This document shows positions 49,791 through 60,232 of a stretch of 64,000 nucleotides of DNA, one piece after another. The translations under genes and the position numbers were made by a program. The notes under the pieces were generated by a model, which saw nothing but the letters and a program-made list of their open reading frames with translations, made no database searches and had not been told where the DNA came from. Position 1 is the first letter of the stretch. Each line of letters opens with the position of its first letter. Source of the stretch: Pseudoips prasinana (Eukaryota; Arthropoda; Insecta; Lepidoptera; Nolidae); assembly GCA_951640165.1 (NCBI GenBank), contig OX621246.1:6287001-6351000 (forward strand). Direction: 5' to 3'.

Positions 49791-50575
49791 GTAAGCGCAA
49801 TTGTAAATACTTACTATGCAAATATTTTAGGACTGTTGTTAGGTGTAAGTCGTTGCATAGCAATAAAAATAATTCTATAATAATAAAGATAAGTAAAAAG
49901 TTGCATGAAATAACAATTAAGTAAATAATGTTAACAATATTAATTCAAAGTTCTTGTTTTATAAAATTAATTTCATGCATTTTTAACTGACCGAAAAAAG
50001 GAGGAGGTTCTTGATTTGACTGTATGTTTTTAACCAACTCCAAAAAAGGGTGTTATCAAGTTGCCTGTATATTTTTTTGCTTTTTGACGCAAGGCCTGTT
50101 GTTAATCAGCCGATTTTAATATTTTTTTTTTATCTATAACTATTAGGTAGACGTTAGATATGATTGCAGGATTTTTTTAAATTTATTTATTGACCATAAA
50201 TATTATATCCTTCAGTCGTAATAACTTTATAATGGTTTCGTTATAGAATGTATGCAGCGTATAAAGTCCGTTTAAAGTCTGTCACAGTTAAGCCAAGGTC
50301 CTACCCTAGTAAGACTCTACTAGATGCTTTTTTGAAGTTTTCGAATCAACACGGAAAATCGCAGTTCAATATGGTACTAACTGTCCTCCTGTTGTGTAAG
50401 ATGTCGAAGAGGTTGTCTAAAAATGTACCATATTCACACATTAGGACTCGAATTAACACCAATTTAAAAAATTAAACAATGTTTCGAGGGCAATCCTTTC
50501 AAAATGTTGCCATACGAATTTTGTTCCTATCGATTGTGTAGAAGAAAAATTTAAGACGTTTTTATGTTTATTAAA
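49791..50575. other. No recognisable gene
   Basis: It includes repeat-end words at 49985-50050 ('accgaaaaaaggaggaggtt'). The 75-codon frame at 50248-50475 has no recognisable similarity. Confidence 0.4.
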
Positions 50576-50577
50576 TA

Positions 50578-50947
50578 CTAGCTGTGCCCCGCGGTTTTAC
50601 CATTTTACATTCCCATAAAACTTACATATTTCCTTAAAAACTTTCATCTTCTATTCCCTATTGTTATCATACATCCTTGAGGGTAAAACTTTTATAAACT
50701 TTGAATATAATATTTTATCGAATCAACACCTTAAAAAGAAAGTTTCAAGATTCTAGATCTAAAAATGACGATACTTCCATACAACTTTTCATCCCCCCTT
50801 TCAACCCTTTACAACACCTTTTCATATTAAAATATAACCTATGTTCTTTCTCAGGCTCTTGACTATCGGTGTACCAAATTTCACTTAAATCAGTTCAGTA
50901 GTTTTGGCGTGAAAGCTCATAAGACAGAGTTACTTTCGTATTTCGTT
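50578..50947 (-). mobile_element. Helitron, long variant, 5' end lost
   Basis: Minus strand 3' end GGGCACAGCTAG at 50578-50589 (reverse), with T outside. The other end shows 'gacagagttactttcg', the reverse of the 'cgaaagtaactctgt' head seen at 59868, then joins LINE sequence. No ORF. Confidence 0.75.
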
Positions 50948-51035
50948 ATCTCCGCGGAATTGCTTTGACTATCTTGGATCCCACGACGAAAGAAACAAGG
51001 AGTTGGGAAACAGCGGTTCCACTTATTTTTTTACT
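50948..51035 (-). mobile_element. Very short relic of the R1-like LINE 3' UTR
   Basis: 'gcggaattgctttgactatc' 'ttggatcccacgacgaa' and 'gcggttccactt' align with 9315-9400 of LINE copy 1, with many differences and gaps. Confidence 0.55.
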
Positions 51036-51220
51036 AATGGATTTAAAAATATTGTGTTAGGTTTATTTTAGAGTAGTCGTCTGAATATCGGTAGCGACTT
51101 ATTTTCGGTTCGAAGATATGTCCCACGTGTGACCTGTAACCCTCGTTTCCTCTTGCGACGTATACAAATAGCGATGGCAAAACACATCTCGAAGCTAACT
51201 TGCTTTTAAAAAAACCGGCC

Positions 51221-51773
51221 AAGTGCGAGGCGGACTAAGGCGTTCCGTACAAAGGGCCGAGGCGCACAAAGGGTTCCGTAGCATCTATACAATACAAATA
51301 ATTAAAATTGAAGTGTCTGTTTGTAATATTGAGATAACATTTTTTACAATTTTTTTCTGTCTGTCTGTTTGTTCCGGCTAATCTCTAAAATGGCTGGACC
51401 GATTTTGACGGGACTTTTGTTGGCAGGTAGCTGATGTAATAAGGAGTAATTTAGGCTACTTATATTTTAGAAAAATATTTTATCTTTAAAAAAACAAAAT
51501 AAACTAATTAACACGCGGACGAAGTTGCAGGCACAGCTAGTTATCTATAAAAACGAGCAATAATTCACGTTTGTTGTATGGGAGTCGACTTAAATATTTA
51601 TTTTATTTTGTTATGTATTGAAATACATCATCTGTGAAATTTTCAACTGTATAACTGTCACGGTTCATGAGATACAGACGCCTGTATGCCTGGTGACAGA
51701 CGGACAGACAGACATCGAAGTCTTAGTAATAGGGTCCCGCTTTACCGTTTCGGTACGGAACCTTAAAAAGGAC
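51221..51773 (+). repeat. Repeat G interrupted by a Helitron
   Basis: Left piece 51221-51283 ('aaaccggccaagtgcgagg'), right piece 51541-51773 ('ttatctataaaaacgagcaa' to 'cggtacggaacctt'). Joining them reproduces the order in the 49519-49790 copy. Confidence 0.8.
51284..51540 (+). mobile_element. Helitron inside repeat G (257 bp)
   Basis: Starts A|TCTATACAATACAAAT and ends GCACAGCTAG|T. Inserted between A and T without duplication. Internal words 'ctggaccgattttgacggga' and 'cacgcggacgaagttgcagg' are usual for lepidopteran Helitrons. Confidence 0.85.
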
Positions 51774-51838
51774 CGTCTCCCGATCTTAAATTAATTATTA
51801 TGTGATACATTCAGAGATGGAATTTATCAGCTGGTGTG

Positions 51839-52330
51839 TCCAAAAAGTGATTAACGCACGCGTTTAGTTATTTATGTTTGGGTACCTTCATATTCCCGAA
51901 AATAAATTGTTAGTGGATCTTTAATATGTCTTATATTTTTTCTGGTTTGGTCGATTTAGTTTTTGCTTATGGATTAATTCAACATTTTCTCTAGATGTTT
52001 TTTTCCAACTTCTAAGACAAAGGAGGATGTCAATAAATTAATAAGCCAGAGATCAAAAAATCTGCTAAAAATAAAATTGGTAATGCAAAATAGGGGTTGG
52101 TAGTAGAGGGATGAAAATTTAGGTTTGTCCAAAAAGCAAATAATGAACGCGTTTAGTTATTTATGTTTGGGTACCTCGATATTCCGAAAAATAGAGTCCT
52201 ATATTTTGACTATTTTGGTCGATTTAGTTTTTGCTTATGGATGAATTAAACATTTGCTCTAAATGTTATTTACTAACTTCTAAAACAAAGGAGGATGTCA
52301 ATTGACTACTAGGCCAGAGATCGTAGGTTC
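51839..52330 (+). repeat. 288-bp-period direct duplication
   Basis: 'gtccaaaaag' starts at 51839 and 52127, followed in both by 'cgcgtttagttatttatgtt' 'tgggtacct' and later 'ttggtcgatttagtttttgc' 'ttatgga' and 'caaaggaggatgtcaat'. No ORF. Confidence 0.8.
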
Positions 52331-52745
52331 AGTGCTTGCTTGATTCCTGTTAGATAATGATGATTTGCCGAGGACAAATCTTTGAGTGCTTAGCAAGATT
52401 AGTTGTTCTATGCCTGGGCGTAAATTTATAATATAATATCCTGGGACATTATTTACACACGGTTATCTGATCCCAAACTAAGCAGAACTTGTACTATGGA
52501 AACCAGATTACTGAACTGGGTGTAATTATCTATATAAGTATGTATTTACAAAAGAAAAAGTATTATATTATGTAGTTACATAATATAATACTTTTTCTTT
52601 GCCAATTGCTTTTCACCCTAGATAATATAGTTATATATTTCTAGATACATATCTAGAAATATATAACTATATTTATCAGTTCTCTGGCTCTACCTAGTTT
52701 GCGATCAGATGGCAGTGTGTTTGTAGTCCCAACATATTCATTTAT
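52300..52745. mobile_element. Scrambled SINE cluster with two palindromes
   Basis: SINE-B head (+, 52300-52425), SINE-A 3' module (-, 52430-52513), SINE-A body (+, 52515-52560), palindrome 1 (arms 52551-52574 and 52577-52600, perfect), a scrap of SINE-A head (-), palindrome 2 (arms 52625-52647 and 52650-52672, perfect), then a SINE-B 3' module (+, 52680-52745). Confidence 0.8.
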
Positions 52746-52872
52746 TTATTTTATTCGCTGGGAAATATTTTTTGTATGTTTACATACAAATTTTGTTCAT
52801 TTCAATCGGTAAAAAAAAGTTGAAGTCCGTTGCATGTTTTTAGAACAGCAATTAAGGTAGATTAAGTTTATG

Positions 52873-52966
52873 CTTAGACATAACCAGGTTCAGAATTAAA
52901 CATAGAGCCGTTAATTAATTCATCAATCAACCGTTCTGTTTTATTCTGAACCTGTCTATGTCTAAG
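52873..52966. repeat. Inverted repeat, 24-bp arms
   Basis: 'cttagacataaccaggttca' + 'gaat' at 52873 pairs, with two mismatches, with 'attctgaacctgtctatgtc' + 'taag' ending at 52966. The loop is about 46 nt. Possibly a small MITE. Confidence 0.75.
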
Positions 52967-53935
52967 ATATTTATAATTTATATCTTAAAATACTGGCCGC
53001 TCATAGCTTGTTACCCTCAGCTGGCAGTACGATAACGACATGTGAGGTTGAGTACCCTTAACTACTACTACTACTCTAGCGCAGTCAATGCTTCTTCATA
53101 AAGAAATTAAAAGAGTACAGTAAAACTACTAGCTAAACTTGAGGTAGCTAGCCTGATGGATGATCTGGGTTACGCTCGTTGGCAACAAGCGCTTGTTAAA
53201 AGCGTTCGGGCAGAGATTATTGTACTTCATCCTAACACATGTTTCATAATAGTACATATTATTTTACACACAGATGTGTAAGTACAAAAGCCTAAAAGTC
53301 AAAAAAATATGTGTCTATATGTCGCTAGTGTTAAGAACTTAAGCAATCAATCATCCGGTTATTAAATATCATCTATAATAATAACTCTAGCAAGTGTGAC
53401 CGAGGCTAATTAGAAAAGGCACACTTGTCATACCGTAGCTGAATAACATGTTATTTATAATTTAATGCTGACATCCCTATTTTTATAGAAGCATCTGCAA
53501 GGGTTGTTCACTTTTTCCATTCCCTCGTTATAGGGCTGTCAGTCATAGAACGCACGCACTATCAATTACCTAACTAATTGAATTTATCAAATGCCTTAAG
53601 ACATTATTGGGGGAAAAAAGCTTACTGACCACTTGATTTTAAGCGATTACCGTAATCTATAACACTTGTGATACACATGTATGGTATCCTTGACGCGTGG
53701 CCGACCGTTCCCCTTCCCAATGATCTCCGGCGACCTTACTAACACTTAAAACTACAATATTAACATAATAAGGGTAGTCTAATAGTTTATTCTGTAAAGT
53801 GGAGGTTCTTCCCCACTTAAGGTATTCATAGAAGGAAAGAATAGCATGCTCTCCCTTACGTAAAATCTTATTTTTTCTAATTAAGGATTTCCTAAAAAAG
53901 TATATAATTGTGAAAACGTGCTATTTTATTTAATA
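52967..53935. other. No recognisable gene
   Basis: Unique sequence. (CTA)n-like 'actactactactac' near 53068. Confidence 0.4.
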
Positions 53936-53936
53936 A

Positions 53937-54251
53937 CTAGATCTGCCCGGCGGTTTTACGCGCGTTAAACCATATAAATTATCACAGCTCCTCCCCCGTA
54001 GGTTATAGCGTGATAATATGTAGCCTATATGTTGACCCGACCTCTGAGTAATATTCATGCAAAATTTGAAGGAAATCCATGCAGTACATTTTGAGTTTAG
54101 CCCGGACATACATACAGACAAACAGACAAAAATTCTAAAAACTATATTTTTGGCTTCGATATTGAATGTAGATCACGCCCCAAGTATCCTTTTTTTTAAA
54201 TATTCATTGTACAGTTTTGACTTTCCTACGATTTTATTATATGTATATAGA
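53937..54251 (-). mobile_element. Helitron type B, copy 1
   Basis: Ends CTAG (53937) and TC (minus-strand start at 54251), flanked by A and T. It shares 'cgtaggttatagcgtgataa' 'tatgtagcctatatgttgac' with the copies at 57709 and 62543. 315 bp, no gene. Confidence 0.85.
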
Positions 54252-54282
54252 TTATTATTTTGTATTCTATTTGAATAGTCAA

Positions 54283-54490
54283 ACTGAAGTGGCAGTGGGC
54301 TGGGCACATAGCTCGTGGAACCGAGGGCCACTGAGGCAGAAAGGTTTTTGAGTGGCGAACCGGAAGACGCAGCGTGTGCCGGTCCTCCACGAGGTGAACG
54401 AGGTCGCGGGAAGCCGCTGGTTGCGAACTGCATTGTGGAGATCCTTGGAGGGACGCCTTTGTCCAGCAGTGGACAACTGATATGATGATG
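54283..54490 (+). pseudogene. RTE-type LINE C-terminus and 3' end
   Basis: Plus-strand codons 'LKWQWAGHIARGTEGH' then a stop and 'GRK' show the RTE C-terminal motif with a nonsense change. The 3' end is 'gcctttgtccagcagtggac' and the tail 'tgatatgatgatg' is complete. Confidence 0.8.
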
Positions 54491-55010
54491 TATTCTGTTT
54501 TATTTTTGCAGTAATCAGCTGTGCGAGATCTATTTAACACAAATCTTGTTGCCTGTATGTCTTATTAAGGCATGCCAATCAGTGCTTTAGGACGAAATTA
54601 TACCTAAAATATAAGAAAAAAGATTTAATGAAAAAAGTGGGCCAAAATTGCGCCTAAAGTAGTTGGTTACAAACAAACATAAAAGTGAAGCTAATATGGA
54701 GCGTGTAAAATTAAGTCGATGTTCGGTCGTCTTATATAGTAATATAATCTTAACTAAAAATAGTAGGCAAGTTCAATCTCACATTGTTGTATTTCTGGAA
54801 CCTCAATTTCAATGCATTAACATAAATTAGTTAAACATACTGACCTAAAAAAAATTAAACAAAACATAATTCCTAATTAATAAATCAATTATCCATTAAG
54901 CTTAATTATAAATCAATACGTTGTCTCCTTTAAGATAATTTACGACTGACAATTAGATATAGCTCCTTGAACATGGTTGAAAAATAGTTTTTGGACATTA
55001 AAGAATTCCA
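54491..55010. other. No recognisable gene
   Basis: AT-rich, no signal. Confidence 0.4.
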
Positions 55011-55014
55011 TATA

Positions 55015-55160
55015 ATTCCGTTAAGGAATCTGCCGTCACCTGGCAACCCTATCCCTTCCCTCTCCTTCCGACGCAGATGCGCCCGCGCCACCTGCCAATC
55101 TCGGCGGGCAGGTGAAACAGTGTTTACGTTTTTTTACAACCCTTGTACCGACCGGCGACC
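55015..55160. other. GC-rich patch with three CACCTG/CAGGTG E-boxes
   Basis: 'gtCACCTGgcaac', 'gcCACCTGccaa' and 'ggCAGGTGaaac' lie within about 75 bp; the last two form an inverted pair. The patch contrasts with the AT-rich surroundings and matches no repeat in the window. It could be a regulatory element; not proven. Confidence 0.35.
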
Positions 55161-55344
55161 TCCACGAAAGGGCGATTAATACGAAATAACGTCACTTTGT
55201 TGCTGTCTTATTTGGTTTAATTTAACGTTTAGGGTTGATTAGGGAAGCTTTTTAAGGGTTGACACTTTAAAAAAATTAAGATTAGATGTAAATGCATTGA
55301 GTTATATTTTTACGGATTTTACGTCTTTCGACTGTCTTTTTGGT

Positions 55345-55430
55345 CAAGCGGTGGACTTTTCAAATCCCGGGTCGAGCTAAAAAGTGACATTGGGATTTTC
55401 TGTTAAGAAACATTCTGACTCTGTTGATCA
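55345..55430 (+). mobile_element. SINE-C head, degenerate
   Basis: 'tttggtcaagcggtgga' (A-box side), 'caaatcccgggtcgagc' and 'aaaagtgacattgggatttt' from the body start. Confidence 0.5.
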
Positions 55431-55439
55431 AGTAATACT

Positions 55440-56169
55440 TGTAAAGTCAGCAGACGAGCTACAGGAGATGGTACCATTTATGCATGAAGCTTTTAAAAGA
55501 AAATGATTGTTGGTAAGAGGAAAGTTATGATATCTGAGAGCTATGTGATATTGAAATTGGGGGAAAGAGTGTCGAACAGGTGAGTTTGTATATTTGCGAA
55601 CTTTGTTTAAGAGAGGTGAGAAATATGAAAAAGATATTGAAAGAAGAATACGTGGGGGGAACCGAGTGAATAGAGCTCAGCTCTACATGCATTTATGAGT
55701 AGTCGGCGAACTTCAAAAAAAGATCGACTGTCACCAGAAGAAAGTTACCCAATTTTCTTTTAGTGCCAGTCGGGCTTTTTAAGACAAAAAAAAGAATTCA
55801 CGTAGAATAAATGCAGTGGAAATGATAGCTCAAAGAAGGATGTGTGGTGTGACTTTCAGAGACAGAATACGAAATGCTGTCTTAAGTCAGTATTTCGTAT
55901 TGTAGTGTGAAAGAGAATGTAATCACAAAGATTGAAAAAGGTATGCTATGACAAAAGCAGTATAACTGGCCTGTATGAATGGTACAACCGGAAGCGGAAG
56001 ACGTCGTTAAACATTCTCTGACCAAATTGGAGATGTTCTTAAGAAAGGCCAGGTCAGAAGTACCCTAAGCGGGCGAGCATGTATGAAGAGTAATAATGAA
56101 GCCAAAGAGGTGTACAAGGATCGTAATAACTTGAAATCTGCTGTCTCAACCTTCTCCTCTGAGAATTAG
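55440..56169 (+). pseudogene. Decayed non-LTR reverse transcriptase C-terminus
   Basis: Frame pieces in order: 'DELQEM', 'EFVYLRTLFKRGEKYEKDIE' then 'RRIRGGNRVN', 'NAVEMIAQRRMCGVTFRDRI', 'RNAV', 'VITKIEKGML', 'GSGRRR', 'TFSDQIGDVLKKGQVRSTL' and 'SGRACMKS'. These are the ordered C-terminal landmarks of a LINE protein common in Lepidoptera. Several stops and frameshifts, including one stop where a Lys codon is expected before 'TFSDQ'. The RT active site lies outside the preserved part. Confidence 0.7.
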
Positions 56170-56189
56170 GCGTGAATCTATAGATGTAT

Positions 56190-56250
56190 GAAATTTAAAG
56201 ATTGAACTCCCCATACAACTCTTGTATGGGGAGTTCAATCTTTAAATTTC
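56190..56250. repeat. Perfect palindrome, 29-bp arms
   Basis: Arms 56190-56218 and 56222-56250 with a 3-nt loop; begins GAAATTTAAAGATTGAACTC. It directly follows the LINE relic. Confidence 0.95.
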
Positions 56251-56561
56251 AAAATCAGCTGATTCAATTTGTATGGGGAGGCAAAAACTATTATTTTGGA
56301 TTTCAATCATTCATTTTCTTGAATCTGTTAAGTTCTACTATTTATGTAACACCTTGTATTAACTAAGAGAACTTTATTGCCTTAAAGGTCATGGCCCATA
56401 ATCCGACCCGGTTCAAAAATGTTTTTGTACAAAAACGAAAATAATGGTAAATAATGCAGGCATAACCATAATGGTAAATAACACTGTTCATTATATGTAA
56501 AAAGAAAAAAATAATTCAATGGAGAGATCTTGCAGTAGACCGATCAAAATTGGATAATAAT
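56251..56561. other. No recognisable gene
   Basis: AT-rich. Confidence 0.35.
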
Positions 56562-56890
56562 TAGCTGCACCAGCGGTTTCGCCCGTCTCTAAATTATTTT
56601 ATCCCATGGAAAAATGTCACTGGGATAAAAAGTTTACTATGTCCGTCTACAAATCTAATATGTAGGTATATACGATATATTTTTTTGTCTATTCATAGGA
56701 ATTTGACATGACATGATAGATAAAAAATAATTAAATAATGTATTTTCTTAATCTATGCTATGCACCTAAGGTATTAAACAAATACTCATTCTTTACATGT
56801 ATACTACGGGGCAAGCAATTTAACCAAAATCGGTTCAGTAGTTTAGACTTGAAAATGAAACAAGCAGACTTACTTTGCCATTGTTTTGTT
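56562..56890 (-). mobile_element. Old Helitron-like relic
   Basis: 'agctgcaccagcggtttcgc' 'ccg' at one end and 'aaaatcggttcagtagttta' with 'aagcagacttactttg' at the other are degenerate forms of the minus-strand Helitron plan. The ends are no longer exact. Confidence 0.5.
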
Positions 56891-57705
56891 AAATAAAAAT
56901 ATCATCGTGACACTTAATAAGCAAACTCGTTCGGTCAGGTAATAAATAACACGTATATTGCTGTCTCGGTCTCACCCGAGCTTTGTTGCGGTCGCGCAAT
57001 AATACAATGTATTATATTTTATTTCATGATCCCCATCGGCCACAGTAATGCACCACTTACCATTGAAAAGTATAATCATTTGTCTTTGATTCCCCCCATA
57101 TTTCATTTCTGTACGCCGTAGGTATATTTTTCATACTAAATGGGCCATTACCTTTATAACTTCATTTAAAAATATGTTCTTACTTATCCCTAATTACAAT
57201 TATCTATTGTAAAAGTGCTACTTTTATCACTAAAATGATATACAGCTTATATACTAAAACCTTGCAAAAAATGTACGTTCATGTATAATATTTTTTCTTT
57301 TTAATAACTAAAACACAGCCTCAAAATTAAAACGCCTAACTAGACAAAAACCAGCTGTCTCAATTAAAACATATTATTTATATATCTAACTATATACCCT
57401 ATCACGCAAGCCATGTGCATACCTTGCCTAAGTCTGTTGCGGTTTATATAAAAAATATTTAGACGTCATATTGGCATTACTTACTAAAACTAATAAACAC
57501 GGTAGGTACTATACAAACTGTAAGAAAAACACAAAGCTTTTTGTGAGCTTCTAGTACACCTTTGTTTTTAAAGTTCACCGCCCGTTAAGAGAAAAAATGC
57601 CAATGTTATCGGCAACTCATACAACTAATGTGAACAGGAAGTAAAATATTTGTTAAAAATGGTATTGTATTTCAATTATCTGGACGTTTATAAGTATTTA
57701 AATAA
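56891..57705. other. No recognisable gene
   Basis: AT-rich, no repeats recognised. Confidence 0.4.
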
Positions 57706-57708
57706 ATA

Positions 57709-58030
57709 TCTATACATATAATAAAATCGTAGGAAATTCAAAACTGTACATTGAATATTTTTTTACAAAGATACTTGGGTCGTGATCTACATTCGATATC
57801 GAAGCCAAAAATATAGTTTTTAGGATTTTTGTCTGTGTGTCTGTTTGTCTGTATGTATGTCCGGGATTAACTCAAAAAGTACTGCATGGATTTACTTCAA
57901 TTTTTGCATGAATATTACTGAGAGGTCGTGTCAACATATAGGCTACATATTATTACGCTATCACCTACGGGAGAGGGAGCTATGGTGATTTATAAAATTT
58001 AATGCGGGTAAAACCTCGGGGCACAGCTAG
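57709..58030 (+). mobile_element. Helitron type B, copy 2
   Basis: A|TCTATACATATAATAAAATC to GGGCACAGCTAG|T. 322 bp, opposite orientation to the copies at 53937 and 62543. No gene. Confidence 0.88.
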
Positions 58031-58055
58031 TCTATAAATAAATATCTTTTGACAG

Positions 58056-58125
58056 CTAACACCCTGCCATCTGATACCAAACTAGGCAGACACTATGCCA
58101 TGGCAACATGACAACTATTAAACAA
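58056..58125 (-). mobile_element. SINE-B 3' fragment
   Basis: 'ccctgccatctgataccaaa' 'ctaggcagac' and 'catggcaacatgacaac' are the 3' module of SINE-B. Confidence 0.55.
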
Positions 58126-58435
58126 CGTCTCAAAAATACAAAGCTTGAAAAAGATTACATATTTGAGCTGTTTGGAGTGGAGACGCCCGCGCCATGGCCT
58201 TAGGCCATGATGGGGTCCGAGAGCGCGGGCTTTTTCTGCGAAATATCTAAACGATTGGTCGCCGCTACATGCGACCAGAGGGCTGGCCAATTTTTTTGAC
58301 AGCGTTTAAGCTTTGCCATCCAGCTTGGCAATGTTGCCAGTATTCTGGACTCACTGGCAGCGATGCCGAATTTTTAGGACTTAGACTTTTGTATTTAGAT
58401 TGTAAATTTACTTGTTTCAATTTCACGGCATCAAC
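58126..58435. other. Unassigned sequence with GC-rich hairpin
   Basis: The 58185-58230 hairpin has 'gcccgcgc' pairing with 'gcgcgggc' and an inner palindrome 'catggccttaggccatg'. The two opposite small frames (58093-58472) are not supported. Confidence 0.45.
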
Positions 58436-58495
58436 ATACGGCTACATATCAAATTATACATTCCCAGTATAAGCTGATCTCGCTTTGTATATGAT
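58436..58495 (+). mobile_element. Fold-back MITE, half copy
   Basis: 'acggctacatatcaaattat' 'acattcccagtataagctga' matches one arm of 38395-38521. The second arm is replaced by a Helitron junction at 58506. Confidence 0.65.
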
Positions 58496-58505
58496 TTTCA
58501 CAAAA

Positions 58506-59305
58506 TCTATATATGTATATAAAAATGAATCCCTATTTCCCTTGGTCACGCCATCACGCTTGAACGGCTGGACCGATTTCACAATTTTTTTTGTTGTTTT
58601 TGTTATTATCAGGACAAGGTTCATACGAAAGAATAAATTAAAAAATTGCGCGGTATATTAGAAAATTTAATAATACTTAACAACTATGTAATATTATTTC
58701 TAATCTAACCTTAGCGCTTCGGACAATATAAACTTTTTAATGTAACTTACTTTATGACATTTGACATAAAATTGACAGAATGCGTTCTCAAATATCATCA
58801 AAGAGGATGTAAAAAAAATTATTATAGTTTAAAACAAATGCTTCGATCTAAGTTATTTTATTGATAGAAAATACATGTAAAATAATTAAATTATTATTTC
58901 CCACAAAAAGCATGTAAGAAAACTGAATTTCACGGTTAGTTCAGAGACATTACGCCTAATATTTGTAAGGGCACCCGGTGCAAAAATAATGGACAAAGTC
59001 ATCGAACCCACAATTTTGAAAGGGAAGTACGAAATGTCGATAAATAAATCTCAAGGGTAGTCGCTAAGTGTTTGTGGCATCAATCTTTAAAATCCATGTT
59101 TTTCACATGGCCAGTTATATGTCGCCTGTTCCCGTGTTGAAATACCCACGAAACTATTTTTATACGCGCAAGAAAAAAAAACTAAGAATATTGTAAATCA
59201 TATAGCATTATAATAATAAATACACATACATGTTTTTTCTTAATTATACCACTTCGAGGTAAACAGTCATCGTTAATACAGGACAACGTCTGTCGGGTCA
59301 GCTAG
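58506..59305 (+). mobile_element. Helitron, 800 bp
   Basis: A|TCTATATATGTATATAAAAA at the start and 'ctgtcgggtcagctag|t' at the end. The head word 'cttgaacggctggaccgatt' is usual for lepidopteran Helitrons. The interior is AT-rich and non-coding. Confidence 0.75.
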
Positions 59306-59394
59306 TTTACAATAAATACGTATTAAAGATAGTTTTTTTTTATTAAATATATAAGTATGTTTATTTAAATATTTGCAATTGTTTGAACATTTAC

Positions 59395-59466
59395 TCACTA
59401 CATCAAGCTTTACATTTCCAATATAAGCTGACCTTTATATTGGAAATGTATAGCTTGATGTATGCA
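59395..59466. mobile_element. Small fold-back, relative of 38395-38521
   Basis: 'acatcaagctttacatttcc' 'aatata' pairs with 'tatattggaaatgtatagct' 'tgatgt', with one mismatch. It shares the 'ataagctgacct' centre. Confidence 0.75.
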
Positions 59467-59640
59467 TTCTATCTATAATACGCATTTATACATATTATAG
59501 ATAAACAACACCCAGACTAAGAACAAAATATGATCGTGCTCATTACACTATGATTTGCCCTGAGTGGGGATCGAACCCACGAACCCAGAGTTCATGGGTT
59601 CGTGGCAGTCACAATCACTTACAACAAGCATATAATTATT
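59467..59640 (-). mobile_element. SINE-B head with a small hairpin
   Basis: 'ttatagataaacaacaccca', 'atgatcgtgctcattacac', 'gagtggggatcgaacccacg' (B-box side). The head ends in a hairpin 'ccacgaaccca ... tgggttcgtgg' (about 59576-59605) instead of the A box. Confidence 0.65.
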
Positions 59641-59652
59641 TCTTAATTATTA

Positions 59653-59820
59653 TCTACTATATAAAATAAGTCGGGTTTTCCTTCCTGACGCTATAACTCC
59701 AGAACGCACGAACCGTATTCCACGGTTTTGCATTCGTTGGAAAGGTCTCGGGCTCCGTGAGGTTTATAGCAAAGAAAATTTATAAAATTTAACGCGGGTA
59801 ACACCGCGGGGCACAGCTAG
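59653..59820 (+). mobile_element. Helitron, 168 bp
   Basis: A|TCTACTATATAAAATAAGTC to GGGGCACAGCTAG|T, with the sub-terminal 'taacgcgggtaacaccgcgg' hairpin region present. Confidence 0.85.
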
Positions 59821-59867
59821 TTTGTATATGAATGAAACTACTGCAATTTGCTGCAGTTAGGTTTATA

Positions 59868-60232
59868 TCGTTACTAATAATATAAATGCGAAAGTAACTC
59901 TGTTAAAAATCTTTATCTGCCAAAATAACTGAACCTGAGTAAGGACATAGGCAACTTTTTAATGCGAATACAGGGTTGTAAGGGTTTGAAAGGGGGGATG
60001 ATAAGTTGAATGGAAGTATCGTCATTTTTAGAGGTAGAAGCCTGAAACTTAATTTTAAATATGTTTATTCGATATAAAGCACGGCGCGGTAAGGCGCGGC
60101 GTAGGTGGGGAAATATGCCTAAGTGTTCTTACCAGAACGGGCAGGCAACTGGGCCATAGGCATGCGAATACTGATTTTCGAATACTACCCAAAGACACTG
60201 TTCCACGCGGACGAAGTCATGGGCACAGCTAG
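59868..60232 (+). mobile_element. Helitron, 365 bp
   Basis: A|TCGTTACTAATAATATAAAT to GGGCACAGCTAG|T, with 'cgcggacgaagtcatgggca' at the 3' end. Same type as the minus copy at 50578. Confidence 0.85.

Noticed and set aside
50248..50475. 75-codon frame as a gene
   Set aside because: Basic and AT-driven, with no similarity recognised and no gene signals.
55060..55110. Micro-exon between 'gacgcag' and 'gggcag|gtgaaa'
   Set aside because: 35 bp with a weak donor and no frame evidence. Not supportable.
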